A stretch of DNA of 64,000 nt from Eurosta solidaginis (GCF_040869045.1 NC_090319.1:346684302-346748301); one strand, 5' to 3'. Positions 35,000 to 47,590 are shown, counted from the stretch's first letter. Program-made: numbers and translations. The notes: generated by a model not told the origin, from the letters alone.

Positions 35000-35800
35000 C
35001 TAGCAGACTCGGCAGACGTTATTCTGCCCTAAATTTGACCTATCTGCATACATTTTAATAAGCTTTTCCGTCTAACTCTGCCCTCCCCCCACCCTCTTCA
35101 CTTTTTCCTGATCCTTTTATTCACTCCTCCCTCCGTCTTTTTCGCTTCATCTATCTCCATATTCGTCTCATTCTATTTCTTTCTCAATCTCCTTCTCCTT
35201 CTCTCTTTTATCTTCTCTCACGTTCTTCTCTTTCTTCTTCAATCCTTATTGCCTTTCCCAGAGGGTGGTATGTATAGTGTTCCAGTCCCAGTACCATTCC
35301 CAGTCCGAGTCTCAGTCTCAGTCCTAGCCCGAATCCCAGTCCCAGTCCGTCTCTGGTCTACTTCTCGGAAAAAAGGATCGTAAATACTAATATAGACAAA
35401 TTTATATACCAAATTTCAGGCAAATCGAATAGCACGTATATAAATAGGTATGTGGGTATTATTAAGTCATGTCTCTATTTCGGCTTATTATGCATATTTA
35501 TCGGTTTTTCCAGGTTGATGTGACTAAACCGAATATCACAATGAAAATTACTTTGGAGCTCTCAGCAACAGCATTCATTTCGTCTCCATATTACCCACAC
35601 ATTCCAGGGATATCCGGGTCCACGTTTTGGCCTATATCTTGAGATCCTAGTCAACAAGCGATATAATATGTTACTCTTTATATATGAGTGCTTTAGTCAA
35701 CAACAGCTTTCATTTGATATCCATATTGTATAAACACATTCTAGGCATCCGACGCATCTCTTTAAACACGGGCGACCAACTAACAGATATTTTAGCCTTC
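35000..35800 (-). mobile_element. Helitron-like non-autonomous element, 3' end
   Basis: On the minus strand the hairpin GGCAGA-ATAACG-TCTGCC (35028-35011) is followed after 7 bases by CTAG (35003-35000), the layout of a Helitron 3' terminus. The next base is G rather than T, so the terminus may be mutated. The interior holds a C/T-rich tract (35080-35250) and a hexamer array CAGTCC/CAGTCT (about 35282-35350). The 5' end is not located. Confidence 0.45.
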
Positions 35801-35863
35801 CCTTTTATATATGTGACCCGGTCTATGAAAAGGTGACTTATGACTCAAAAAAAAAAAAAAAAA

Positions 35864-37840
35864 CAAGTAAGGAAGGTTAAGTTCGGGTGTAACCGAACAT
35901 TACATACTCAGTTGAGAGCTATGGTGACAACATAAGGGAAAATAATCATGTAGGAAAATGAACCGAGGGAAACCCTGGAAGGTGTTTGTATGACATGTGT
36001 ATCAAATGAAAGGCATTAAAGAGTATTTTATGAAGGAGTGGGCCATAGTTCTATAGGTGGACGCCATTTAGGGATATCGCCATAAAGGTGGATCAGGGTT
36101 GACTCTAGAATTTGTTTGTACAATATGGGTATCAAATGAAAGGTGTTAAAGAGTATTTTATGAGGGAGTGGGCCATAGTTCTATAGGTGGACGCCATTTA
36201 GGGATATAGCCATAAAGGTGGATCAGGGTTGACTCTAGAATTTGTTTGTACAATATGGGTATCAAAAGAAAGGTGTTAATGAGTATTTTAAAAGGGAGTA
36301 ATCCTTAGTTCCATAGGTGGACGCCGTTTCGAGATGTCGCCATAAAGGTGGACCAGGGGTAACCCTAGAATTTCTTTGTACAATATGGGTATCAAAAGAA
36401 AGGTGTTAATGAGTATTTTAAAAGGGAGTAATCCTTAGTTCCATAGGTGGACGCCGTTTCGAGATGTCGCCATAAAGGTGGACCAGGGGTAACCCTATAA
36501 TTTGTTTGTACAATATGGGTATCAAAAGAAAGGTGTTAATGAGTATTTTAAAAGGGAGTGATGCTTAGTTCCACAGGTGGACGCCGTTTCGAGATATCGC
36601 CATAAAGGTGGAACAGGTGTGACCCTAGAATTTGTTTGTACAATATTGGTATCAAACGAAAGATGTTAATGAGTATTTTAAAAGGGAGTAATCCTTAGTT
36701 CCATAGGTGGACGCCGTTTCGAGATGTCGCCATAAAGGTGGACCAGGGGTAACCCTAGAATTTGTTTGTACAATATGGGTATCAAAAGAAAGGTGTTAAT
36801 GAGTATTTTAAAAGGGAGTGATGCTTAGTTCCACAGGTGGACGCCGTTTCGAGATATCGCCATAAAGGTGGACCAGGTGTGACCCTAGAATTTGTTTGTA
36901 CGATATGGGCATCAAATTAAAGGTATTAATGAGGATTTTAAAAGGGAGTGGTGGTAGTTGTATAGGTGGTCGCCTTTTCGAGATATCGCCATAAAGGTGG
37001 ACCAGGGGTGACTCTAGGATGCGTTTGTGCGATATGGGTATCAAATGAAAGGTGTTAATGAGTATTTTAAAAGGGAGTAATCCTTAGTTCCATAGGTGGA
37101 CGCCGTTTCGAGATATCGCCATAAAGGTGGACCAGGGGTGACCCTAGAATTTGTTTGTACGATATTGGTATCAAATTAAAGGTATTAATGAGAGCTTTAA
37201 AACGGAGTGGTGGTAGTTCTATATGTGAAGGCGTTTTCCAGATATCGACCAAAATGTAGAGCAGGGTGACCCAGAACATCATCTGTTGGATACCGCTAAT
37301 TTATTTATATATGTAATACCTGCCAAGATTTTAAGGGTTTTTTATTTCGCCCTGCAGAACTTTTTCATTTTCTTCTACTTAATATGGTAGGTGTCACAAC
37401 CATTTTATAAAGTTTTTTCTAAAGTTATATTTCGCGTCAATAAACCAATCCAATTACCTCACCATGTTTCATCCCTTTTTTCGTATTTGGTATAGAATTA
37501 TGGCATTTTTTTCATTTTTCGTAATTTTTGATATCGAAAAAGTGGGCGTGGTTATAGTCCGATATCGTTCATTTTAAACAGCGATCTGAGATGAGTGCTC
37601 AGGCACCTACATACCAAATTTTATCAAGATACCTCAAAATTTACTCAAGTTATCGTGTTAACGGACGGACGGACGGACGGACGGACGGACGGACATGGCT
37701 CAATCAAATTTTTTTTCGGTCCTGATTATTTGATATATGGAAGTCTATATCTATCTCGATTCCTTTATATATGTACAACCAACCGTTATCCAATCAAACT
37801 TAATATACTCTGTGAGCTCTGCTCAACTGAGTATAAAAAG
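35864..37840 (+). mobile_element. Short interspersed element 'family X', copy 2, expanded
   Basis: It starts CAAGTAAGGAAGGTTAAG, then hairpin GTTCGG-GTGTAA-CCGAAC and ACATACTCAGTTGAGAGCT. It ends GAGCTCTGCTCAACTGAG followed by TATAAAAAG. Size is inflated to about 2 kb by the internal 130-bp array. GGAC tetranucleotide run at about 37660-37693. Confidence 0.8.
35960..37290 (+). repeat. 130-bp tandem array, about ten copies
   Basis: CATAAAGGTG recurs at 36081, 36211, 36341, 36471, 36601, 36731, 36861, 36990 and 37120, with a degenerate copy at about 37250. The period is exactly 130 bp except for one 129. Units contain GGTATCAAA(A/T)GAAAGGTGTT and CATAGGTGGACGCC. Central units are the most alike, consistent with recent expansion. 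Confidence 0.95.
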
Positions 37841-38189
37841 AAGAGCACAAATTTCCTGGAGAAATACATTGTTTATCTTTAACAGCTGTTTCTCGCAATT
37901 TCTTTTTTGAGTGACAAGCCACCTTTTCATAGACCGGGTCACATATATAGATTTTTATTTTTCACACTTCACTATAATATGCAACTGACGTCGTTGACTG
38001 ATAGACACCGCAAATCAAAACTCAGAGCATATCTTGCTAAAAATTTAACCTATGCTCTCTATACTCTCTTTACTTTTCGTATTCATATTTCTACTTCGTT
38101 CAGTACGAAAAGAGCTAACGAGGGCAACACACGTGTGTAGCTACGCGAAAAAGTGTATGTGATACCTCCACGTCAGTATTTGTGTAAGG

Positions 38190-39424
38190 ATTTGGCAGAC
38201 CACTAGGTCAGTATAATTGTGATATTTCATAGTGTCCTACAGACCTCATATCAGCTACATCGTAAAATTATCATAGTGGCTCTCAGACCTCTCGACACTA
38301 AAATTGTATATAATGCGGCTATATCATCGTTTTAAAATTTTCAGTCAATAAGCTCAGATGCAATAATGCCTTCAAAAGAACTTCAGCCGGAACGTTTAAA
38401 AGCAGCGAAGAGCAAATAACTGTATTGGCTCGGGCAGATAGATGAAGAAGAGGACTTTAGCGAGGACGACGATATACAAGATCCAAATTTCAAATCAGAA
38501 CAAGTAACATTTGATGACGACGAAATTTCTTTGGAAGCAGAAACTCAAGAAGAATCTAATGAATTTACGGAAGAATATCGATAGGTCATCATTGTATATA
38601 TATTTTATATTACAGTATATTCGTGCAGCCGCAAAACGTGACGTTGGCCGATGGAAATTTCCAAAAGAATGCTCGATATGATAGGGATTAACTGTTATGT
38701 TGCATACCAAGCTTGTGAAAACATGGATCCCAAAATGAGAATGAGTGAATTTTTATTAAATATGGCTCAAGAAATGGTGCCAAGTCACTTAAAACTGCGA
38801 GTATATAACGGAAGACTACAAAAGGAATTGCTAGTGACTATAAGTCGAGCCTTGGGAAGAGATTTGCCCCCTCCACCTCCAAAAATTTGCTGGGCTCCAT
38901 CAGTGGTAGGAAACTATGCCATATATGCCCACCTTAAATACAAAGGAAAACGAAATACAGCTGCTGTTATTGCATAAACCCTATTTGTTGGCAGTGTTCT
39001 AGTCCGCTCTGCGAAAACTGCCTACAAAAAATGTAAAATTTCCAGACTGCATAAAAGGAAATCTAACCACAGGATGTAGCTAAAAATGGAGACTGAATTT
39101 ATTTAACAAGTATTTTTAAATATACGGGGCATAGTTTCTCAATTTTTTGAGAACTTTGTCTTTATTTTTATTTTGGTTGAGTGCATTGTATTGTTTTGTT
39201 GTTTTTATGAAACTGAATGAAATAAATCGTATTTATTAAAATAATTATTTTCTTTAAAAATGTAATATCAGGTTGGATTAACAAATATTTTTTGTTCAAG
39301 AAAATATAACCATGAAAACTGCAAACAGAATTTTTAATAAATATAAGCATTTTAAAATTGAGGGTTGATGGACCTCACATCAGTTAAATTGTTAAAATTT
39401 GATCACGTCAGCTGCAGAGGGTTA
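38190..39424 (+). pseudogene. piggyBac-type transposase relic, internally deleted
   Basis: An acidic N-terminal block (about 38440-38584: IDEEEDFSEDDDIQDPNF…EEYR) is followed almost directly by the C-terminal block (38651-38977): MLDMIGINCYVAYQACE, then SEFLLNMAQEMV and LGRDLPPPPP. After a stop comes a Cys-rich-finger-like tail, CSVLVRSAKTAYKKCKIS. The catalytic DDD core is absent. The right edge GAGGGTTAA (about 39416-39424) fits a piggyBac end plus TTAA target. I could not find the matching left end. Subterminal repeats containing GACCTCA(C/T)ATCAG occur on both sides (about 38241 and 39373). Confidence 0.65.
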
Positions 39425-42400
39425 AAACGAAATGCAGATATTCGTTGCTTTTGAAATTCGGCTTAAAAATTGCACATGGAACAACAAAAGACTCTCCCGA
39501 ATTAAAAAAAAAAATGTCTTAGTACTTATAAATCGCGGGCGCTAATAAAAAGTAAGTAGAGGATATTTGTTTTCATACCAATTTTATTAGGCCAGATTAT
39601 AAGTTTATGCATGCATATGACAAAACCGTTTAGCACTCCAAGAAATAAGGCGGATAGAACGTTAAATATAATTGACTATTTAAAGAGGCTGTGTAAAAGC
39701 ACTGAAGCCATATAAACCTTCAATCACTAGTCTACAGTTGTACCAAATTTGGAAAGAAAAGTTTATTAAAAAAGAAATTTCGTAAACAGCAGGACCCAAG
39801 GATTTCACTGAATCAATTCTGAATCGATTTGGGCATAAAATCATTCAAGCTGTTATTTTCCTTACCGCCAGACTACTTGAAAAAAAAAAAAAAAACATCA
39901 CCCTTCCAGCCGGTAGTCTAACTTGTGGCTTTCACTAGGGTAGATCGATGTTGTGATGTCTTAGCCGAACTCCATAGCTTCCGACTATGTGTCTGACAGC
40001 TTTAGGCTATTACACCTAAGACTCATAGGACAGCGGCATGATTTCTGTGACTAGGAACTGTTCTTATTAGACGAATGCAGCCAAAAGTTAAAACCGTCTA
40101 TATTTCAATGCAACCTTGCCGATGTCTTGTGTTGATAACAAGGAAGTGAGAGAGAACTAAGTCAAAGTTATAGATGGGAGATAAAAATGCTGCAAGCGAT
40201 GCGTCGGACTAGAAGAGCAGATCATACAGATTTGGAGCGTTGCACAGTACCGTGCAGCATTAAGAATTGTCTGGCGCTTAGAAGCAGTAATCAACCATAC
40301 AGACGTGGAGAGCTGGTGCTTGGCATGGGCCGTGTGATGGTCGAGGAAGGCCAAAGGTAGTTCAAGAGTTGTGATTTGAGAAGCACTCGATACAATTGCT
40401 GATATGAGGAGTAAGAAGCTTCAGACTGCCGATTGAAAAAAAAAACGAGATACAAACAACTCATCTGTACGTTGTTCACATTGTGAACCCGAGGCAATGG
40501 GGAAAAGTTGCGCAACAACAAAGGCATTGCTTTGGTGGGATTTCTTTGTAACAGTTCAACCATCACAGGAGTGCAGTTTCAAATTTTACTCCCGAGAGAA
40601 AAGGCTTTGAAGAGGTTTAGAAGATAAAATCGAAACAGCTGTCGACTCTTCCGTCCTGATGTCACTTTTTTTAATTTATCCCAAATTATTAAATAAATTA
40701 AGGGAATTCAGAATTTCGTGCATTTGACGTTCGAATTGTTGCTATAGCAATTATAAGCTACGGATCGTGAGCAACTTTTTTCATTTAACATTTTTTCTTT
40801 CCATTTTTTGTTTTGTTTTGACAGTTGATGAATTGCTATTGAATATTGAAGAAATAAACTACGGTTTTTAATGTTGCGATTTTGCCACGACGCACAGTGT
40901 CGCGATCCCATATAAGATTCTTTAAAAGTTCTTTGCTTTTGTCGTACACCCGTTTTCACGCCTTCATACCTTTAGAGTTACATTCGTTTATTTCGGTGTT
41001 GAATTTGAGGTATTTAGAAACGAGTTAGACAATAAAAGGATTGAAGTCCACAAATAGATTTTTTCATTGGAATTCCGAAAAATTATACCACGGGAGATCT
41101 GAAGTTTTACGTACATATATGTGGGATGGCAATCCTTCCATCGAGCGAGTATACAAACAACATCATATAATCACACACGAATGAAGAGAGTTAGTTGAAA
41201 CGAGGCAATTGGGACGAGCGGTTGAAAAGTTTTAAACTCATAACGACGACGTGTGCGAGAAGCGAAAAATCTTTAAATAAATCATCATACATTTTCTTTA
41301 ATTAGATTTAATTAATTTATTCAATGTAATCATATTTAGTAATAAACATTTAATAAAATCAGCTGTAAAAGCTACACCTACATATATTTACAAAAATGCG
41401 AGATATATATCAACAAGTTTACAGTCTTTAACATCTGCTGCTAACTAAAAACTGTTCTTTTATTTTAATCTACTTGATATATGCAGCGCCACTGAAACAG
41501 CGGGTGGCAGGTGCTTACATATGACATATGTACATAGAAACCCAGCAAAAAATGGTGCTGTCGATTGTAAAAATAGTGTTACCTAGAGCTTTAGAGAATG
41601 TGTAAGAATTTCTGAGCATAGCAGAAAGAAAAAAAGTTTTACAAACATGTTCAAATTTTAAAGTAAAATCAACTGGTGTAATACTATCAGTTTGCAACAA
41701 TTTGCGTGTTATTGTACAGAGGCCGAAGATTTCCAACATTAGATGAGAGTCTGAAGTTCCTACAGTTAAACCCTAAAACTTTTTTACATTGTCAATTGCT
41801 TTGCTATTTGCAATGTTTTGTTTAAGTTTATTGTAAAATCGGAGAAAAAATGGGTTCAAACACATTTTGTAGTGAAATATATACCGCACAGTGATTTAGT
41901 TGAATATCACAAGGTATATTTCTGTGGAACATTTTACCACTTTATCTCTCTCAAGAAGGGCCCGTTTTGATTCCTTTTTTTTTGATCGAATAAAAAGATA
42001 TTTCGAAGATCGTCACAAGGTTACAACGTCCTTGAAAAATATGCGTCCAAAAATTTCAAGATATACAATATTGTTGCATAATTCAATGCGATCCAGTTTC
42101 TTTATTCCATTCTGTGGTTTTCCACGTTCTTAATACAATGATTTGTTCTGAGTGAACCTCAATGAATGATATACATTTTTTATGAGGAATTAAAAAAAAG
42201 TAGCCAAATAAAAAACTTGAAAGAGAAAACGCGCTAAAACTGTCTACTGTTTGTTCTCGTTAAACTTTGCTATGTATACGCCAATTGAGTTTTTTCTCAA
42301 TCCGGGCTTTTTACTAAATAACCATAGCAAAGAAATTTACCAGAGAGTTCGAAACAATTTCGATGTTCCATCATATATCTGTGGGTTTTTCATTTTGGAT

Positions 42401-43682
42401 TAGAGTAAATTTGATTCTTTTTTGCTTCGATCGTATATAAGAGGGTAGCATAATTGGAAAAACATAATAAAAAATTTGGTTCTTCTGGAATTCCAGGTAT
42501 ACGTTGATCACCAGAAATGTGTTCACTTCATTTGTTTCGAGACTCAGAGAAGTCCTGACTGTTTGTTCTTCTAAGCTATTACGCTTTAAGTATAGTTCTT
42601 TTGTTGGGCGTTTTAAATAGGGAAAGTCGGGTAAGCAGACATTGTCTTTTAATTTTTTTTTTCTATCTGTATTTAATTACCGAGCCATGCTCAAATTGCT
42701 TTATACAATTGCTTTTTTTTTTGTTATTGATATTAGAGAAAAATTGCAAAGTTTACAAACGGCGATGGTTACTAGGACATGTTTCTGAATTTCATTTCTT
42801 CATCACCTAGCTTCTCGCAAGCTGTGTATTGAACTCGAATCTCCAACATTTATACCAATGTAAGGGCAGATGCCTTTAACCAGTCAGCTATATGAATGCC
42901 CCGCTGCTCACTTTGCAATTGGTCTCTAAGAATTGCCTTTTTGTTGTTAGCTATTCCTTTTTTCACTATTTAGGTATACACTAATTCTGTATGTTATTTA
43001 ATCCTAATTTTGTGGAATTTTGAAGGCGCCCTTTGAAAGCTTAGTAACATATATCAGATTTTTACAGTATTTGATTTAATTAGAAATACTTCCGCTGTTA
43101 CTATTTTTTTTTTCTAGCTAGGAATCTTACTGGATATTTTCCGAAACTAGCGACTTAGAGGCTATGAAAAACTATCGTTGTTCCAAATGGCTTATACGCG
43201 TTTATTAACGTAATACTACATGCAGTACAATACTTATGTAAGGTCTTACTCATAGTTTCATGTACACAAACAAATACTGATTCATTTGCTATGATATAAG
43301 CAGTTTGATTTAATGAAATAAGATACGCATTTTTTCTTGGTGGGAATATGTTACATGCTTATATACATATTTACACATATGTACATATCATAACCTCCCA
43401 CTTGAATTGGTTTAACCTAATTCATTTGTAGGTTCATTTACCCGTGAATGGGAATTCATCAATCATGTATTAGATTTTGAATGCAACAGATTTTAACTCG
43501 AGTGGATATGATGTTAAAACGATGCTTCGTGGCACAAGCACATATATGTACGGATGTGGCAAGAACGAAGCCATTGCCGATTATTTAGAAGTGCTTCATA
43601 TGCACTTCAAACTAAGATTGCTTCGCAATTTGCCTATGCAATTAAGTATTTGAGTGTGAATCATAGATACCTATGAGTATGC
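39425..43682. other. Long noncoding interval
   Basis: No gene recognised. Minus ORFs of 65-91 codons (40157-40566) match nothing I know. Confidence 0.45.
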
Positions 43683-43690
43683 ATTTAGAT

Positions 43691-43908
43691 CAGTGGTGCA
43701 CTCGAGAGCCTCGGTAAACTATTCGGCGTTCATCTACATGTCGCCTGAGCGCAGCGACAGAGATTCAGTAAAGCAAACAGTCAGTCAATTTAGAGTTTTT
43801 ACTGCATGCAATAAACGCTCATGCGTAAATTCTATGCTCTAAAATACTCCATCTAAATACATACTGCTACAAAAAAGTTGCGATTGTATTGGGGGCTGTG
43901 CACCGCTG
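43691..43908 (-). mobile_element. hAT-type MITE (218 bp)
   Basis: Ends are CAGTGGTGCACTC and GTGCACCGCTG. The exact 8-bp duplication ATTTAGAT lies at 43683-43690 and 43909-43916. The left part is the reverse complement of the right ends of the elements at 54262 and 54963, so this copy is in opposite orientation. Confidence 0.88.
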
Positions 43909-44369
43909 ATTTAGATGTGTTGCTGCAAAATATGCTCAGATGTGGGTAAAAACGAAAGTTCGATAAAATAATTGCTTTTTATAATCATCATAGTTGTAAG
44001 CTTTCTATTTTAACCATCTATTTTTATATAACCCGCACATTCACACTGTAAAGAAAATTCCATTTTGAATACAACTTCTTCGAAATGCGGAAGGGCATAA
44101 AGCAGGTCGAGCTAAGTGCTCTCAAATATTGTTTGCCCGGAAATTTCCCCAGAGGTGCTTTAAATGTGCAAAACTAGTTCATGTTTTCTTTGATTTTTGT
44201 TTCCCTCGCAAATCTGTATGAATGATTACAGACAAGTTAAATAATGTGCGCCCCTTTTACGGTATTATTAAGTATAATTCTAAAACAATTGTATATGTAT
44301 CGATAGGACTTCTCAAGGAAAAGTGCAGGCCTTGTAAATGGTAAATATAGCGCCAAAATATTACTTTAG

Positions 44370-44735
44370 CAAGTAAGGAAGGCTAAGTTCGGGTGTAACC
44401 GAACATTACATACTCAGCGGCCAAATTACAGCTTGAACAACTTTTAAATTACCTTATTTTAAAAGTGGGCGGTGCCACGCCCATTGTCCAAAATTTTACT
44501 AATTATCTACTCCGCGTCGTAAGGTCAACCTTCCTACCAAGTTTCATCGATCCCTCTTTGGTAATGAATTATCGCACTTTTTTGGTTTTTCGAAATTTTC
44601 GATATCGAAAAAGTGGGCGTGGTTAGGGTCCGATTTCGTTCGTTTTGAATAGCGATCTGAGATGAGTGTCGAGGAGCTTAGATACCATATTTCGTTAAGA
44701 TACCTCAAAATTTACTCAAGTTATCGTATTAACGG
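44370..44735 (+). mobile_element. Short interspersed element 'family X', copy 3, 3' truncated
   Basis: Starts CAAGTAAGGAAGGCTAAG, then the GTTCGG…CCGAAC hairpin, the AAAAAGTGGGCGTGG block and TCAAGTTATCGT. It breaks at ACGGACAGACGGAAAGG, where the purine microsatellite begins. The usual 3' end is absent. Confidence 0.8.
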
Positions 44736-44739
44736 ACAG

Positions 44740-45490
44740 ACGGAAAGGAATAAAAAGAACGGAAAAGAAAGCAGGAAAAAAAGGAGGAAAGATAAAAACA
44801 CAAAATAACTGAGAGGATAATAAGAAGAAAAAAAAAGAAAAAAAGAAAGTAAAAGGAAAGAAAAGAAGAGAGGAGAATAGAAGAGAAGGGAAGAGAAGAG
44901 AAGAGAAGAGAAGAGAAGAGAAGAGAAGAGAAGAGAAGAGAAGAGAAGAGAAGAGAAGAGAAGAGAAGAGAAGAGAAGAGAAGAGAAGAGAAGAGAAGAG
45001 AAGAGAAGAGAAGAACAGAGAAAAGGAAAAATAAAAGATAAAAACACAAAATAACTGAGAAGAGAATAAGAAAAAGAAATAAGAAGAGAAAAGAAAAGAA
45101 TAGAAAAGAAAACAAAAAAAAAGAAAAGAAAAGAAAAGAAAAGAAAAGAAAAGAAAAGAAAAGAAAAGAAAAGAAAAGAAAAGAAAAGAAAAGAAAAGAA
45201 AAGAAAAGAAAAGAAAAGAACAGAAAAGAAAAGAAAAGAAACGAAAAGAAAAGAAAAGAAAGGAAAGGAAAAGAAAAGAAAAGAGGAGAAGATAAAAGAA
45301 AAGAAAAGGTAAGAAAAAGACAAAATAACTGAAAGGAAAAATAAGAAAAGAACGAAAAGAAGTGACATAGAATGGAAAGGAAATGTAGAAAACTAAAAGA
45401 AAGGAAGGGAAAGGAAAATTAAGGTAAGGAAATGTAAGGTAAGGAAAAGAAAGGGAAGAAAAGGAAAGGAAAGAGGAGGAGTCGAAATGA
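44740..45490 (+). repeat. Large purine-only pentanucleotide microsatellite
   Basis: (AGAGA)n at about 44880-45012 and (AAAAG)n at about 45120-45240, with degenerate AAGGAAA/GAAAA flanks. Almost pure A and G on the plus strand. The 215- and 128-codon minus ORFs rich in F, S and L are artefacts. Confidence 0.95.
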
Positions 45491-45498
45491 AATGGTTA

Positions 45499-45580
45499 AT
45501 GTTACCGGAACGTATCGGATCTACCCATCGATGACACTCCGCAAAACCTTCGAGGACTGTCTTTATCGCTACAAAAACAT
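45499..45580 (+). mobile_element. Short interspersed element 'family B', 3' fragment
   Basis: ACCGGAACGTATCGGATCTA and TGTCTTTATCGCTACAAAAA match the distal part of the family. Confidence 0.65.
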
Positions 45581-46797
45581 CATGATCATTAAACCAGAAT
45601 GTGGAAAAGTACCCCCGCAGCGGAAATTTAAGTTAGTTATTCTAATCTCTGTCCACGCTGGACCAGTATTCAGTTTGATTTCTCACTAAAATGAGACCAG
45701 AATATAGAAAAAGAACAGTTCAGTGGAATCACGTGGACTTTTTACTCCAAATTTTCACTGAACTTTTAGTTGAATAAGTTCTTCTTATCTTATTTTTATT
45801 CCAAATTTTCGCAAGAATGGGACCAAAATATAGGAAGAGTGAGCGAAAATTAGAAATAAAAAAAGTTCTCTTTTCATTCGACTGAACAAGAATATATCGA
45901 AAACTATAAAACTTACAGTAACTGTGATTCAACAGTTGTTAACATTTTAATACGTAGAGGTGTGAATGAAAATATTTGACTTAGGCCCAAGTCCAAGACC
46001 TTGTACCCCTCATATCATGGTATTTAGACTATGGAAATGAATGTTCAAGCCGATCTTTCGTGAATATTTTTTAGTCCCCACGCACTCAACGTGCTCCAGA
46101 TGTGCAGAGTATCTACATATACAAATATTTATATGTATATGTACACCGAGGCTATTGACTATTTGATATACAATTCGATTAAAAATTCAATCCAATTTTG
46201 AAAAATTGGATTGCCGTTAAATTTGACAGTTATATGGACATATTCTTCTGGCACCAGAGGTATAACGAATTGCATTTGGTTGTGGACATGAAAATTAAAT
46301 GAATGATATTTATATGCGCAAAACGGAGTTTAGTGCATACTAATTTCGTTTAATGACATTATTGAATTTCCTTTAAAATTATATCGCAATATTAAAGAAT
46401 TACAACTAAATTCTTTCCCTACAGACAGATTAACAATTTGCTATACACAACGGAAATTTTTTGGGTGCTCGAAACAAAAAATGTTTTTCAAACGAGTGTC
46501 TTCTCTGGGAGAGACCTCTTTTTAAATAAAAGATGCCTATCCTTTCAGTTAAGGGATTAGCCCTCCGATTTTTCGCGATATGCTCACGCCAGTCTGTTAG
46601 TCTTCCTGGGTAGCAAATCCTTTAAGGGAAAGCTGTGAAGCAACTTCCTAAAATGTAATTTCTAAATCGCGATGAGCCAAATTATATTTAGTCGGATCGT
46701 ATTACATATAAGTTACTTGGATTGAGTCCTAATCAATTGCGGTAAAGTGAGGAGTGTTGCATTCGGAATGATTTTAAGTTTACATATTGTAACGAAT
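45581..46797. other. Noncoding interval
   Basis: No gene recognised. Confidence 0.5.
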
Positions 46798-47590
46798 TTA
46801 GGGAAACTCCGCTTATTTCACACCTTCAACTAACTTTCGTATCGTTAAACTGTTGAATAAATAGCTCCAATATTCAATAATGCAAAATAGTCTTTATTAA
46901 AGTACTTCACAATAACACTTATACTCCGCAACTGATAGCGTGATTGCCCATGCCTCAGCTGGTGCTGCTTTTATAATCTTCGTTTTCCTCGTTTGCATAT
47001 TTCTAGGCGTTTCTCCTTCTATAGTGTACTACTTGTTTACCAGCTATAAACTCACCAGCTATAAACTACAGATGCACGTCTATAGCTTCTCGCATAGCAA
47101 TATGCGCGATGATTGCATACTTTTCTGAGTATTTCAGATATGTGCATGTGTATGTGTGAGAACCACTTTGCTGATGATTGTATACTTTTGTGAGTACCTC
47201 TCCGCTGCTGTATGTACATAAGTGTAGACATAATGATCGATTTCTTTATGTAGATCTGGGCTATTCATTTCATAGCACAATTGTGCCCTCTCAATACACA
47301 CGCATATGATTCGCTCTGTCGTCGTTAATTGAGATGGTCGTCGCTTGGCACTTAGAGTAGCAACATTGGTGGTGGGTATTGGCTGATCAGTATCAAAATA
47401 TGTACGAAAAATTATGCGCGATACATATGCTTCTTCTCAACTCGTTGCTTGCTAGTAAGCGACTAAATGAAAAATCAATTCACCTGCACGATCATCGCGA
47501 CGATTGCGCTCTCACTAATACATGTGCACTTTCAGTTTTGAATAGCCATGATGTAGATACAAGTGACTGCTTAGTATCGGCTTAGAGATG
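46798..47590 (-). mobile_element. Possible solo LTR
   Basis: The low-coordinate edge begins TGTAACGAATTTAGGGAAAC. On the minus strand this is an LTR-like 3' end (…TTCGTTACA) preceded by AATAAAG as a candidate poly(A) signal (about 46897). The other edge and a target duplication were not found. Directly repeated CCAGCTATAAACT at about 47040 and 47053. Confidence 0.3.

Larger units (their letters stand above)
35813..37944. mobile_element. DNA element with about 40-bp terminal inverted repeats
   Basis: Left end GTGACCCGGTCTATGAAAAG and right end CTTTTCATAGACCGGGTCAC are perfect inverted repeats. The similarity extends to about 41 bp with three mismatches (…ACTCAAAAAA). The flanks are AT-rich, and ATATAT on both sides may be a target duplication. 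No transposase is inside. Instead it carries the family X copy with its 130-bp array. Superfamily unknown. Confidence 0.75.

Noticed and set aside
36808..37282. Paralogous 71-78 codon ORFs (YKQILGSPLVHLYGDISKRRPP)
   Set aside because: They repeat with the 130-bp array. 130 is not a multiple of three, so a coding array is implausible.
40157..40566. Overlapping minus-strand ORFs of 65 and 91 codons as a host exon
   Set aside because: No recognisable domain and no plausible splice pattern. Length is within chance expectation.
44721..45368. A 215-codon hydrophobic minus-strand ORF resembling a membrane protein
   Set aside because: Produced by the purine microsatellite read on its pyrimidine strand. 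Its F/S/L periodicity follows the pentanucleotide.
46798..47590. Full LTR retrotransposon
   Set aside because: Only one LTR-like edge is visible, with no gag or pol and no second LTR. Kept only as a possible solo LTR.
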